This document shows positions 33,224-41,994 of a stretch of 64,000 nt of DNA, one piece after another (within the stretch, counting starts at the first letter, position 1; every line of letters begins with the position of its first letter). The position numbers were made by a program, and so were the translations under genes. The DNA is from Paractinoplanes atraurantiacus (GTDB lineage: Bacteria > Actinomycetota > Actinomycetes > Mycobacteriales > Micromonosporaceae): positions 145,862 to 209,861 of the forward strand of contig NZ_OBDY01000010.1 of assembly GCF_900215205.1 (NCBI RefSeq). The letters are read 5' to 3'. Under the pieces are notes generated by a model, which searched no databases, was not told where the DNA came from, and was given only the letters and a program-made list of their open reading frames with translations.

Positions 33224-33973
33224 GTGCGCCACGTCGAGCATGTGATGGGTACGACGGTCAGCATCGAACTGACCCCCGATCGTCCCGACGACGAGCTCCG
33301 CGCCCTGATCGCGGACGTCTGCGGCTGGCTGCACGAGGTCGATGCCCGTTTTAGCACGTATAAAGCGGACAGCGAGGTGTGCCGCTTCCGCCGGAAAGAG
33401 ATCACCCACGCCGACCTGTCACCCGACATGCGCCACGTCCTGGACGCCTGCGCCGACCTGTGGCGCGATACGGACGGTTACTTCGACGCGTACGCGACGG
33501 GACCGCTCGACCCCTCGGGATACGTGAAGGGCTGGTCGGTCGAGGTGGCCTCGGCCCGCCTGCTGGCCAAGGGCTCGAACAGCCACTACATCAACGCGGG
33601 GGGCGACATCCGCATGCGCGGCCACCACCCCGACGGCGGCCCGTGGCGGGTCGGCATCCGCCACCCGTGGGAGGCCGACAAGGTCAGCTGGGTGCTGGCC
33701 CTGACCGACGGCGCCGTGGCCACGTCGGGCACGTACGAGCGCGGCGACCACGTCGTCAACCCCCGCACCGGCAAGCCGGCCCAGGGCCTGCGCTCGGTCA
33801 CGGTCGTCGGCCCCGACCTGGCCTTGGCCGACGCCTACGCCACAGCGGCCTTGGCCATGGGCGAGCCCGGCATCGCCTGGCTGGCCAAGCGAGCCCTCGA
33901 CGGCTACGACTCAGCCGTCGTCACCGACGACGGCCGAGCCTTCAGCTCAGCCAACCTCCCGGCCGCCGTCTGA
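33224..33973 (+). CDS. apbE: FAD:protein FMN transferase (ApbE family)
   Basis: A 249-residue enzyme that transfers FMN from FAD onto a Thr of partner proteins outside the membrane. Conserved blocks: MGTTVSIELTPDRPDDELR, VDARFSTYKADSEVCRF, GYFDAYATGPLDPSGYVKGW, NSHYINAGGDIRMRG and DGAVATSGTYERGDHVVNPR (metal-binding region), then TVVGPDLALADAYATAALAM. No signal peptide is obvious from the GTG start at 33224. Its substrate is presumably the FMN-binding protein encoded immediately upstream. Confidence 0.92.
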   Translation: MRHVEHVMGTTVSIELTPDRPDDELRALIADVCGWLHEVDARFSTYKADSEVCRFRRKEITHADLSPDMRHVLDACADLWRDTDGYFDAYATGPLDPSGYVKGWSVEVASARLLAKGSNSHYINAGGDIRMRGHHPDGGPWRVGIRHPWEADKVSWVLALTDGAVATSGTYERGDHVVNPRTGKPAQGLRSVTVVGPDLALADAYATAALAMGEPGIAWLAKRALDGYDSAVVTDDGRAFSSANLPAAV

Positions 33974-33977
33974 CCGC

Positions 33978-34499
33978 TCACCCGATGTCAGGCGCCGAGG
34001 CCAGGAGCCAGGTGAGCGGTTGAGGCCCTGACTGGTCGGGCTCGTACTCCCCGGCTTCGTTCAGGACGTTCCGGTGTACGGTCGCTCCACCGTCACGCTC
34101 GACGATCCAGTACCGCGGGATGCCGGCCTTCGCGTACTCGGCCTTCTTGATGATGCGGTCGACGATCTCGGACCCGCTGGAGACCACCTCGACGGCGAGG
34201 AGCAGCCCGGACGTGCCGGCGTAGCTCGACCGGGCCCGACGTGGCGGCATGCCCTTCGCCCATACCGTCAGGTCCGGCACGCGGCCACCGCCGACATCGA
34301 TGCCGCAGTCCGCAGCGATCTGTTCGGCTTCGTAGCCATGGCTGGCGAGCCAGAAAATCATGCGCATCACCAGCAATGCATGCTCCGGGTCGGCGGGGGG
34401 CATGACCGACAGAACTCCCTCAGGACTCAACTCGTACCGATGGTTCTCGTCGGCAGCTGCCATACTCGCGACGTCGTTCAGGGTCACGTGTGTCGGCAT
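33978..34499 (-). CDS. Uma2 family restriction-endonuclease-like protein
   Basis: A 173-residue Uma2 (DUF820) protein with the PD-(D/E)xK nuclease fold. Markers: ELSPEGVLSVMPPADPEHAL, GGGRVPDLTVWAKG (Asp of PD), LLLAVEVVSSGSEIVDRIIK (Glu) with KKAEYAKAGIPRYWIVERDG. Its role is unclear; paralogues are abundant in actinobacteria and not proven nucleases. Start ATG 34499 fits MPTHVTLNDVASM; an in-frame GTG ~27 bases upstream is possible. It converges on apbE with a four-base gap. Confidence 0.88.
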   Translation of the reverse strand: MPTHVTLNDVASMAAADENHRYELSPEGVLSVMPPADPEHALLVMRMIFWLASHGYEAEQIAADCGIDVGGGRVPDLTVWAKGMPPRRARSSYAGTSGLLLAVEVVSSGSEIVDRIIKKAEYAKAGIPRYWIVERDGGATVHRNVLNEAGEYEPDQSGPQPLTWLLASAPDIG

Positions 34500-34612
34500 G
34501 CTCGCGCCGAACGCTTGAGCGCTCACCTGTGCCCCCCTCTGCGGTTCCGAAAGCAATGCGCGGCCATTTGGCGTCTCTAAGGTACCTGTCCGCAGGCTTC
34601 GCAAGTAGCGCG

Positions 34613-35458
34613 TCAGCCTTGGCTGGGCCCATTCGCCGGCTGCTGTCTGAGGTCGCCGATGGCGGATCCCAGGTCGCGTTCGATGCCGTCGGGCTGTTGT
34701 AGGCCGTTCTTGAACAAGAGCTGGACGAAGGGGCGGTGTTCGGGGCGGCCGGCGGTGGCGAAGTACGACTTCAGGCCCTCGGCCAGCTCGGCGTCCGGTG
34801 GCAGGGTGGCCGCGTCGACCAGCTTCTTGATGCCTGTCACGGCGACCTTGTCGAAAGCGGCGATCCGGCGCGCGAAACGGTCGGTGAAGTCCTCGATGTC
34901 GGCGTCCGGGACGACCCGGTTGACGTAGCCGTACTCCGCGGCCAGCGCGGCCGGGATGTCGTCGCCGCCGAGGAGGATCTCCAGGGCGCGGCCGCGGCCG
35001 GCCAGGCGTGACAGGCGGGCCATCGCGCCGCCGCCGGGCACCGCGCCGACGCCGATCTCGAACTGGCCGAAGACCGCCTGGTCGGAGGCGAAGCGGATGT
35101 CGGTGGCCAGGACGAATTCGCTGCCGGCGCCGCGGGTACGACCCCGCACCTCCGAGATTGTGGCGACCGGGAGCCTGCTCAGGCGTACAAAATTGTCCAA
35201 ATAGGGGTGAAAGCCTGTAGGGCCTGGCGGCATGGCGGCGACCCGGTGGGTGTCGGAGAGGAAGTCCCAATGGGCCATGAAGTAGCCGGGGGTCTCGCTG
35301 CGGAAGACGACCACGGTCAGCGCCGGGTCGTTCTCGATCTCCGTGATCAGCGCGGCCAGCTGTTCGACGGTGTCCGGGTCGATCAGGTTGACCGGGCCGT
35401 TGCCGAACGTGACCCACCAGTACGACGGCTGGACCTTGGTGACGCGGAACTGTTCCAT
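34613..35458 (-). CDS. Enoyl-CoA hydratase/isomerase family protein
   Basis: A 281-residue crotonase-fold protein. Visible elements are WWVTFGNGPVNLIDPDTVEQ at the N-terminus, the oxyanion-hole segment TISEVRGRTRGAGSEFVLAT, DIRFASDQAVFGQFEIGVGA and the LLGGDDIPAALAAEYGYVNR helix. The ISEVRGRTRGAGSE form replaces the usual AAVxGxxxGGGxE with Arg-rich residues. This marks a side branch whose substrate is unknown, and the two catalytic Glu of true hydratases are not both recognisable. ATG 35458 is well placed; no partner gene adjoins it. Confidence 0.85.
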   Translation of the reverse strand: MEQFRVTKVQPSYWWVTFGNGPVNLIDPDTVEQLAALITEIENDPALTVVVFRSETPGYFMAHWDFLSDTHRVAAMPPGPTGFHPYLDNFVRLSRLPVATISEVRGRTRGAGSEFVLATDIRFASDQAVFGQFEIGVGAVPGGGAMARLSRLAGRGRALEILLGGDDIPAALAAEYGYVNRVVPDADIEDFTDRFARRIAAFDKVAVTGIKKLVDAATLPPDAELAEGLKSYFATAGRPEHRPFVQLLFKNGLQQPDGIERDLGSAIGDLRQQPANGPSQG

Positions 35459-35496
35459 GGGTTCAGCTTGATGAAGGAAAACCCAGGTAAGACCCG

Positions 35497-37986
35497 TCAG
35501 ACTCCCTGGTCGTCCGTGTCCAGGGCGGTGCCCAGTTCGCTGCGCGAGGTGATGCCGAGCTTGGGGAAGATGCGGTACAGATGGGTGCTGATCGTCCGCG
35601 GGGACAGGAACAGCCGCCCGCCGATCTCCTTGTTGGTCAGGCCCTGCGCGGCGAGGGCCGCGATCTGGGCCTCCTGCGCGGTGAGGCGGTCGTCCGTACG
35701 CCGTACGGTCTCGCCGGTCGCCCGAAGCTCCTGCCGTGACCGGTCGGCCCAGGCCGTCGTGCCCAGTGCCTCGAAGAGGCTGGCCGCCGCCCGCAGGTAG
35801 GGGCGGGCGCGGACGTACTGGCGTTCGCGGCGCAGCGCCGCCCCGTACGCGTGATCCGCTCTGGCTTTGTCGAAGGGATGGGCCGGCAGCACGGCCGCGA
35901 TGTCGCCCGGCTTGTAGTCGTCGGTCGAGCGCTGCAACCGCAGCAGCGCCTTCGCGTAGATCAGGCCCCTGGTCAGCGCCGGTGACCCGGTGGCCGCCTC
36001 CTCGTCCTCGAGCCCCGGCAGCAGGGACTCGAAGCGCGCCGTCCGCCCGCCCATGACCGCCGCCTCGGCCAGCGAGCCCACCGCCCAGAACCGCACCGTC
36101 GGATGGAACGCGATGTCGCCGGTGTCGAACAGGCGCAGCAGGTGGTCGAAGGCGGCCGCGCCGTTGCCGGTGGCCAGCGCCGCGTGACCCCGGACGAACT
36201 GGCAGAGGCAGATCATGCCGTGGGCGCCGCTGGGCAGCAGGGCCCGCACGGCGCCGTCGGCGATCTGTTCGGCCACGGCCTGCTCGCCGCGCAGCGCGGC
36301 CGTCATGCCCTGGGCCAGCCGGGCCACGATGGCCCAGCGCGGCTGGCCGGTCTCGGCCGCGAGCCGCAGGGCTTCGGCGGCCGCGCCCTCGATCAGGTGG
36401 GCGTCCTTGGCGAAGACGCCCACCCAGGCCTCGGTGACCAGGGCCTGGGTGAGCAGGCCGATCCGGCGCTGCGACCGGCTGGCGGTGACGGCGTCGGCGG
36501 CGAGCGTCTTGGCCGGGCCGAGCGCGCCCACGGCCAGCGCCGCCCAGGCCAGCTGATGGTCGGGCCGGGGAGCGGCCACGAACTCGGGCAGCGCGGCCAC
36601 CACCTCCTTGCCGTACTCCAGCGGCACGGCCAGGGCCAGCAGCGTCGCGATACGCGGATGGTCGGCGCCCAGGCCCGTACGCTGCACGAACTCGACGACC
36701 GCGGCCCGCACCTGGGCCGACAGCGGCGTGAAGTAGAGCTGGAGCACGACCCCGTGCAGCACCTCGAAGGCGTCGTCGAGGTCGCCGTCGGCCAGCGACC
36801 GCTCGGCCGCCTCGAAGTGGGTGAGCAGGCGGGTGTTGGTGACCTCGATGTCGCCCCCGACGCCGGCGTTGGCCCAGTTCAGCCACAGCCGCTCGGGCCG
36901 GCTGAGCACCCGGTCGTCGATCAGGGGCGAGATCCGGCGTACGGTCGCGGTCTCGCCGGCGTCGAAGGCCGTGTTCACGGCGCGCAGGTACCGGTAGGCC
37001 CGCCGGCCGGGATCGGTGGTCAGCTCGGCCGCCCGCTCCCAGGCCACCGCGGTGCCACGCACCCGGGCCACGTGCTGCATGGCGGTCGCCAGCTCGTCGT
37101 CCGGCCCGGTCGCCGCGAAGGCGAGATGCCAGGTCCGCCGCTCGGGGTCGTCGACCACCGCGGCCAGGGCGGCGTGGGCGCTCCGCCGGTCGGCCACCTC
37201 CAGCGGCCGGGTCAGCCGCAGGGTGTGGCCGTCGAGCGAGGCCAGGCGCGCGTCGAGGGCCGGTTGCAGGTCGGGCATCGTCAGACCGGTGGCCCGCAGG
37301 ATCTCGTCGACGTCGTTCCGGTCGTCGACCGCCGCCACCTCCAGCAGCCGCCGGGCCTCAGGCGGCAGGTCGGACAGGATGGCCCGGTAGGTCTCGGCCA
37401 GGCGTGCCGGGTCGCGCAGCCCGAGCGGGTTGCCGGCCGCCTCGGCGACGATGCGGGCGCGTTCCGCCTCGGTCCGGCCGGGCCCGGCGATGTGGGCCGC
37501 CGCCTCGGGGCTGACCGGGCCGATCGGCAACTCCCGCAGGCCGGAGCCGCGGAGCCGCCGCGCGGTCTCGGCGCCGTCCCGCATGCCCATGAGCAGGGTC
37601 AGATCCTGACCGGCGAGACGGCGTCCCACGTACGCCAGCGCCTGCCAGCTCTGCTCGTCGAGCCACTGCGCGTCGTCGGCCACCAGCAGCGTTCCGGGCT
37701 CGAGCCGGTCGAGCAGGGCCAGCGCGACCCGGTAGGCGTCCCGATCGGCCAGCACCTCGCCGATCGGCATCGCGGTGCGGAGCATGCGTTCCAGGCCGGC
37801 GAAAGAGATCTGGCTCTCAGCGGGCACACCGGTTACGGTGAGCACCCGCCGCCCTTTTGTCCGCGCGGCCTGCGCCAGCAACGCCGACTTGCCGATGCCG
37901 GGCGGACCGGTCAGCACCAGAGCCTGACCGGTCAGCGCCGTGAGCTGCTGCAACTCGCCGTCGCGGCCGATCAGATCTGACACCAT
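35497..37986 (-). CDS. LuxR family ATP-binding regulator (LAL-type)
   Basis: An 829-residue STAND-type transcriptional regulator. The N-terminal AAA/NTPase has Walker A LTGPPGIGKSALL (~27-34) and Walker B TLLVADDAQWLD (~100-111). A long alpha-helical TPR-like middle follows, and a C-terminal LuxR HTH ends the protein (DRLTAQEAQIAALAAQGLTN, KEIGGRLFLSPRTISTHLYR, IFPKLGITSRSEL). Large ATP-binding LuxR regulators of this kind often control carbohydrate use or specialised metabolism. Start ATG 37986; a slightly longer frame exists. Neighbours give no clear target. Confidence 0.92.
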   Translation of the reverse strand: MVSDLIGRDGELQQLTALTGQALVLTGPPGIGKSALLAQAARTKGRRVLTVTGVPAESQISFAGLERMLRTAMPIGEVLADRDAYRVALALLDRLEPGTLLVADDAQWLDEQSWQALAYVGRRLAGQDLTLLMGMRDGAETARRLRGSGLRELPIGPVSPEAAAHIAGPGRTEAERARIVAEAAGNPLGLRDPARLAETYRAILSDLPPEARRLLEVAAVDDRNDVDEILRATGLTMPDLQPALDARLASLDGHTLRLTRPLEVADRRSAHAALAAVVDDPERRTWHLAFAATGPDDELATAMQHVARVRGTAVAWERAAELTTDPGRRAYRYLRAVNTAFDAGETATVRRISPLIDDRVLSRPERLWLNWANAGVGGDIEVTNTRLLTHFEAAERSLADGDLDDAFEVLHGVVLQLYFTPLSAQVRAAVVEFVQRTGLGADHPRIATLLALAVPLEYGKEVVAALPEFVAAPRPDHQLAWAALAVGALGPAKTLAADAVTASRSQRRIGLLTQALVTEAWVGVFAKDAHLIEGAAAEALRLAAETGQPRWAIVARLAQGMTAALRGEQAVAEQIADGAVRALLPSGAHGMICLCQFVRGHAALATGNGAAAFDHLLRLFDTGDIAFHPTVRFWAVGSLAEAAVMGGRTARFESLLPGLEDEEAATGSPALTRGLIYAKALLRLQRSTDDYKPGDIAAVLPAHPFDKARADHAYGAALRRERQYVRARPYLRAAASLFEALGTTAWADRSRQELRATGETVRRTDDRLTAQEAQIAALAAQGLTNKEIGGRLFLSPRTISTHLYRIFPKLGITSRSELGTALDTDDQGV

Positions 37987-38087
37987 CGAAAAATAGCCGA
38001 TCACCGTGATCCGTCACGTGACTCAGGTATGACGCAACCGTGTCCGGAGATCCGGCCGATCCGCCCCGGCCGACCTACGCTCGGCCC

Positions 38088-38958
38088 ATGACCAGGGCAG
38101 TTGTGATGGATGACTACGGGCCGCCGAGTGTTCTGCGGCTCGCCGAGACCGACGTGCCCACTCCGGGCGCCGAGCAGATCAGGGTGACGGTGCGCTACGC
38201 CGCCGTCGGCCCGACCGACCTGGCCATTCGCGCCGGGCACCTCAAGGGCGTCTTTCCGGGCGGTCCGGGCACGGTCCTCGGCTTCGAGGCGGCCGGGGTG
38301 GTCGAGAGCGTCGGCCACAGCGCGCAGGACGTCGCGGTGGGCGACGAGGTCGCGGTCTTCCTGCCGCGTCTCGGCGGCTACGCCGCCCTTGCCGTCGCCG
38401 ACTTCTGGGTGCCCAAGCCGGCCTCGGTGAGCTGGGCCGATGCCGCGGCGCTGCCGGCTTCGGGCGAGGCGGCCGTACGGGTTCTCGACCAGCTCGCCGT
38501 GAGCGCGGGGGAGACCCTGCTGGTGCTGGGCGCGGCCGGTTCGGTCGGGCGCGTCGCGACCCAGGTCGCCGTGGCCCGAGGCGTACGAGTAATCGCCGCC
38601 GTTCGTCCTTCGGACTTCGATGTGGTACGGGGTTTCGGCGCGACCCCGATCGACTATCACGATTTGTCGGTCTTCTCCGGCGAAGTTGACGCCGTCCTCG
38701 ATGCGTCGGGGCGCAGTGACCTGCCCGCGGCCATCGCCCTCGCCGGCGGCACCGACCGCGTCATCACGCTGTCGGACCCGCGCGGACCCGGGCTCGGCGT
38801 GAAGCTCTCCGACGTCGTCCCGGACGGGGTCGTTCCGGCCCTGCGCGAGGCGATGGGCCGCCTGGCGTCCGGTGAGCTGTCGCTGCAGTCGCAGGTGGTG
38901 GTTCCGCTCGCCGAAGCCGCCGATGTGCACGACAAGCTTGCATCGGGTTCGCTGCGGG

Positions 38959-38981
<23 letters not shown>
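38088..38981 (+). CDS. NADP-dependent MDR-family oxidoreductase (quinone-reductase-like)
   Basis: A 297-residue zinc-independent medium-chain dehydrogenase/reductase. MTRAVVMDDYGPPSVLRLAE and the GFEAAGVVESVGHSAQDVAV GroES-like part precede the Rossmann motif LVLGAAGSVGRVATQVAVAR. The end, VPLAEAADVHDKLASGSLRA, is typical. The catalytic zinc ligands are absent, fitting quinone oxidoreductase-like enzymes. It is transcribed divergently from the LuxR-type regulator; its 3' end overlaps the convergent tetR by 23 bases. Confidence 0.9.
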
Positions 38982-39570
<589 letters not shown>

Positions 39571-39581
39571 ACCGATCAGTC

Positions 39582-39629
39582 TACCGCTCGGTACAGAAGT
39601 GGGCTACTGTCATTCCATACCGAGCGATA
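39582..39629. promoter_or_regulatory. Two putative TetR operators in the divergent promoter
   Basis: TACCGCTCGGTA (39582-39593) and TACCGAGCGATA (39618-39629) are imperfect palindromes and near-inverted copies of each other, 36 bp apart. They lie 11-60 bases from the tetR start and 26-73 from the LLM oxidoreductase start. Confidence 0.7.
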
Positions 39630-39654
39630 CAAAAATACGAAGGAGGTGGCACCG

Positions 39655-40440
39655 ATGAAGCAGGCAGGTCTCTGGAGCATGAAGTTCCGGGACGTGGCCG
39701 AGTTCGAGAAGCTCGGCTGGGACACGTTCTGGACGCCCGGCCTCGACGGTTCCGGCGCCCTCGGCAACGTGGCCCGGCTGCTGGCCGCCGCGCCGAAGAG
39801 CACGGTCGCCACGGGCGTGCTGAACATCTGGGGCCAGACACCCCGCGAGCTGTCCGACTTCTACGCCACCCACAACGACCGGCTGCTGGTCGGTCTCGGC
39901 ATCGGCAACGCGGCCGGCGCCGCCGCCCGCGGCCAGGACTACGGCAACCCGATCGCGTCGATGGGCCGCTACCTCGACCAGCTGGAGATTCCGGCCGAGC
40001 GCCTGCTGCTGGGCGCCCTCGGCCCGAAGATGGTCGACCTGGCCGTCGCCCGGACCGCCGGCTGGCACCCGTTCCTGGTGACCCCGTCCTACGTGGCCCG
40101 GGAACGTGCTCGCGTCGGCCAAGGTCCGCTGATCGCCCCTCACCAGGCCGTCGTCGTCGGCCTGCCGCCGGCCGAGTCCCGGGCCCTGGCCCGCGCCCAG
40201 GTCGGCATGTTCATCGGCTTCCCCGCCTACCGCAACAACCTGCGCCGCCTCGGCTTCACCGACGACGACCTCGTGCCCGGCGGCAGCGACCGCCTCATCG
40301 ACGCCCTCGTCGCCCACGGCAGCACGTCCGACATCGCCGACCGCGTCCAGCAGCATCTGGACGCCGGCGCCGACCACGTGGCCCTGCACGTGCTCGGATC
40401 ACAGACCCCCACTTTCGCTTCAATCGTCAAGGAGAACTGA
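39655..40440 (+). CDS. LLM-class F420-dependent-type oxidoreductase
   Basis: A 261-residue luciferase-like TIM-barrel flavin/F420 oxidoreductase. Features include FEKLGWDTFWTPGLDGSGAL, AAAPKSTVATGVLNIWGQTP, RLLVGLGIGNAAGAAARGQD, and a C-terminal GSTSDIADRVQQHLDAGADH block typical of the TIGR03620-like actinobacterial F420 group. Coenzyme F420 use is inferred from family and phylum. A strong GGAGG site precedes ATG 39655. It is followed after two bases by an SDR gene; both are probably under the divergent TetR. Confidence 0.88.
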   Translation: MKQAGLWSMKFRDVAEFEKLGWDTFWTPGLDGSGALGNVARLLAAAPKSTVATGVLNIWGQTPRELSDFYATHNDRLLVGLGIGNAAGAAARGQDYGNPIASMGRYLDQLEIPAERLLLGALGPKMVDLAVARTAGWHPFLVTPSYVARERARVGQGPLIAPHQAVVVGLPPAESRALARAQVGMFIGFPAYRNNLRRLGFTDDDLVPGGSDRLIDALVAHGSTSDIADRVQQHLDAGADHVALHVLGSQTPTFASIVKEN

Positions 40441-40442
40441 TC

Positions 40443-41180
40443 ATGGGACAGCTCGACGGCAAGACCGCCCTCGTCACCGGCGCCACCGCGGGCATCGGCC
40501 TCGCCTCGGCCCGCCGCCTGGCCGCCGAAGGCGCACACGTCTTCGTGACCGGCCGCCGCAAGGAGGCCCTGGACGAGTTCGGCGAGGGCTTCACGGCGAT
40601 TCAGGCCGACGTCGCCAACCCCGACGACCTGGACCGCGTCTACGCCGCCATCGCCGAACGGGGCAAGGGCCTGGACGTCCTGTACGCCAACGCGGGCGGC
40701 GGCGAGTTCGCGGCGCTGGCCGACATCACGTGGGACCACTACGCCACCACGTTCAACACGAACGTCGGCGGCACCATCTTCACGGTCCAGAAGGCCCTCC
40801 CGCACCTGAACGAGGGAGCCTCGGTCATCATCACGAGCTCCAACATCGACGTGAAGGCGGCCCCCGCGTTCAGCGTCTACGCGGCGACGAAGGCGGCCCT
40901 GCGCTCCTTCACCCGCAGCTGGGCGGCCGAGCTGGTGGACCGCAAGATCCGCGTCAACGCGATCGCCCCCGGCCCCATCAACACCCCTGGCCTGTCCGGC
41001 CTGGCCGGCACCCCCGAGGACGCCGCCCAGCTCCTGAAGGGCCTGGCCTCCGGCGTACCCATGGCCCGCCTCGGCACCCCCGACGAGATCGCCGACACGG
41101 TCCTGTTCCTGGCCACCCCGGCCAGCGCCTACGTAACAGGCTCCGAGATCTACGTGGACGGCGGCGCCAGCCAGGTCTGA
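40443..41180 (+). CDS. Short-chain dehydrogenase/reductase
   Basis: A 245-residue classical SDR. NAD(P) motif TGATAGIGLASARRLAAEGA, the YANAGGGEF (NNAG-equivalent) loop, the active-site Ser (VIITSSNID), and YAATKAALRSF (YxxxK) are intact, as is the C-terminal GSEIYVDGGAS. Arg following TG (VTGRRKE) suggests NADP preference. It begins two bases after the LLM oxidoreductase stop, so the pair likely performs sequential redox steps on one compound. Confidence 0.93.
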   Translation: MGQLDGKTALVTGATAGIGLASARRLAAEGAHVFVTGRRKEALDEFGEGFTAIQADVANPDDLDRVYAAIAERGKGLDVLYANAGGGEFAALADITWDHYATTFNTNVGGTIFTVQKALPHLNEGASVIITSSNIDVKAAPAFSVYAATKAALRSFTRSWAAELVDRKIRVNAIAPGPINTPGLSGLAGTPEDAAQLLKGLASGVPMARLGTPDEIADTVLFLATPASAYVTGSEIYVDGGASQV

Positions 41181-41197
41181 CCAGTCTCACCCGCACC

Positions 41198-41223
41198 GGC
41201 CCAGGCCTTCACCGGTCTGGGCC
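41198..41223 (+). terminator. Putative terminator hairpin after the SDR gene
   Basis: GGCCCAG (41198-41204) pairs with CTGGGCC (41217-41223) over a 12-base loop, 18 bases after the stop. Confidence 0.55.
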
Positions 41224-41358
41224 GCCTGCACTACGCAGTCCTCCCGCCGACCGGGTGGAGGCGCTGCTCGCGGAGAAAGTCATAAAGACCCGCCAAAGTG
41301 GACGTAGTTAGCGAGCACAATCGCCCGTGAAGGCGTACAAAATAGTGGGTAACGGGTT

Positions 41359-41373
41359 TCTGCAATCCGCAGA
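41359..41373. promoter_or_regulatory. Putative operator TCTGC-N5-GCAGA upstream of DUF6232 gene
   Basis: TCTGC-AATCC-GCAGA. The same pattern with a different centre recurs at 43978-43992 before the DUF5753-only gene, hinting at a shared regulator in this island. Confidence 0.5.
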
Positions 41374-41379
41374 TTGGGC

Positions 41380-41422
41380 TACGCAGTCAGCAGATGCACG
41401 TGTGATGGTTGCTGACTGCGTA
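41380..41422. promoter_or_regulatory. 13-bp perfect inverted repeat before DUF6232 gene
   Basis: TACGCAGTCAGCA (41380-41392) is exactly repeated in inverse at 41410-41422 with a 17-base spacer. It ends 32 bases before the start codon of the DUF6232 gene. Either a cruciform/operator or a leader hairpin. Confidence 0.7.
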
Positions 41423-41454
41423 TTGATCGGCGACCATGGCGGTAGGAGGTCGCC

Positions 41455-41994
41455 ATGGCACAACAGTCCGTATCCCCGGCTTCCCGACCCGATCCGGAAG
41501 TCGTCTACTACCCCGGCCCCGGCATCGTAGTGACCAGTCGGCGCGTCGACACCGACCAGGGCCGTTTCCTCGTCCGCGACCTGACCCACATCTACCGCGA
41601 GTACCAGGAAACCCACCTCCCCTTCAAGATCGCACTGTTCTGCGGCGGAGTCGAAGTGGCACTGGCCGTGCCGCTGGCCGCCGCCTACGGCGCGGTGTCC
41701 CTGCTCGCCGCCGGCGTCCTCGCCGCCGGTGGCACCGGCATCGCGGCGGCGATCGAGAGCCGGAGCCGTCCTTCGTGGATGGCGCTGGTGGCCGAGCACC
41801 AGGGCCGTACCGTCACGCTCTACAGCACCAACGACCACCAGAGGTTCAACCAGGTGCGGCGGGCGGTGCTCCGGGCGGTCGAAGCAGGCGAGACACCGAC
41901 GTGGCCGGCGGTCACCGACCTCACGGCCGCGTCAGGTCGGCCCGCGCTCTCCGCAGCATCTCGATCGCATCCTCGCCGGTCCGGCCGTAGGTGA
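41455..41994 (+). CDS. DUF6232 family membrane protein
   Basis: A 179-residue protein matching the actinobacterial DUF6232 pattern: VVYYPGPGIVVTSRRVDTDQ, GRFLVRDLTHIYREYQETHL, then a hydrophobic hairpin (VALAVPLAAAYGAVSLLAAG) and the C-terminal strand-rich VAEHQGRTVTLYSTNDHQRF. Function unknown. A TAGGAGGT ribosome site precedes ATG 41455. The last 74 bases overlap the 3' end of the convergent XRE gene, so the C-terminal ~24 residues may be non-conserved run-through. Confidence 0.82.
   Translation: MAQQSVSPASRPDPEVVYYPGPGIVVTSRRVDTDQGRFLVRDLTHIYREYQETHLPFKIALFCGGVEVALAVPLAAAYGAVSLLAAGVLAAGGTGIAAAIESRSRPSWMALVAEHQGRTVTLYSTNDHQRFNQVRRAVLRAVEAGETPTWPAVTDLTAASGRPALSAASRSHPRRSGRR

Noticed and set aside
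33978..34499. Uma2 protein as an active restriction or defence nuclease
   Set aside because: The PD-(D/E)xK residues are present, but the family is very abundant, unpartnered here and has no proven defence role.
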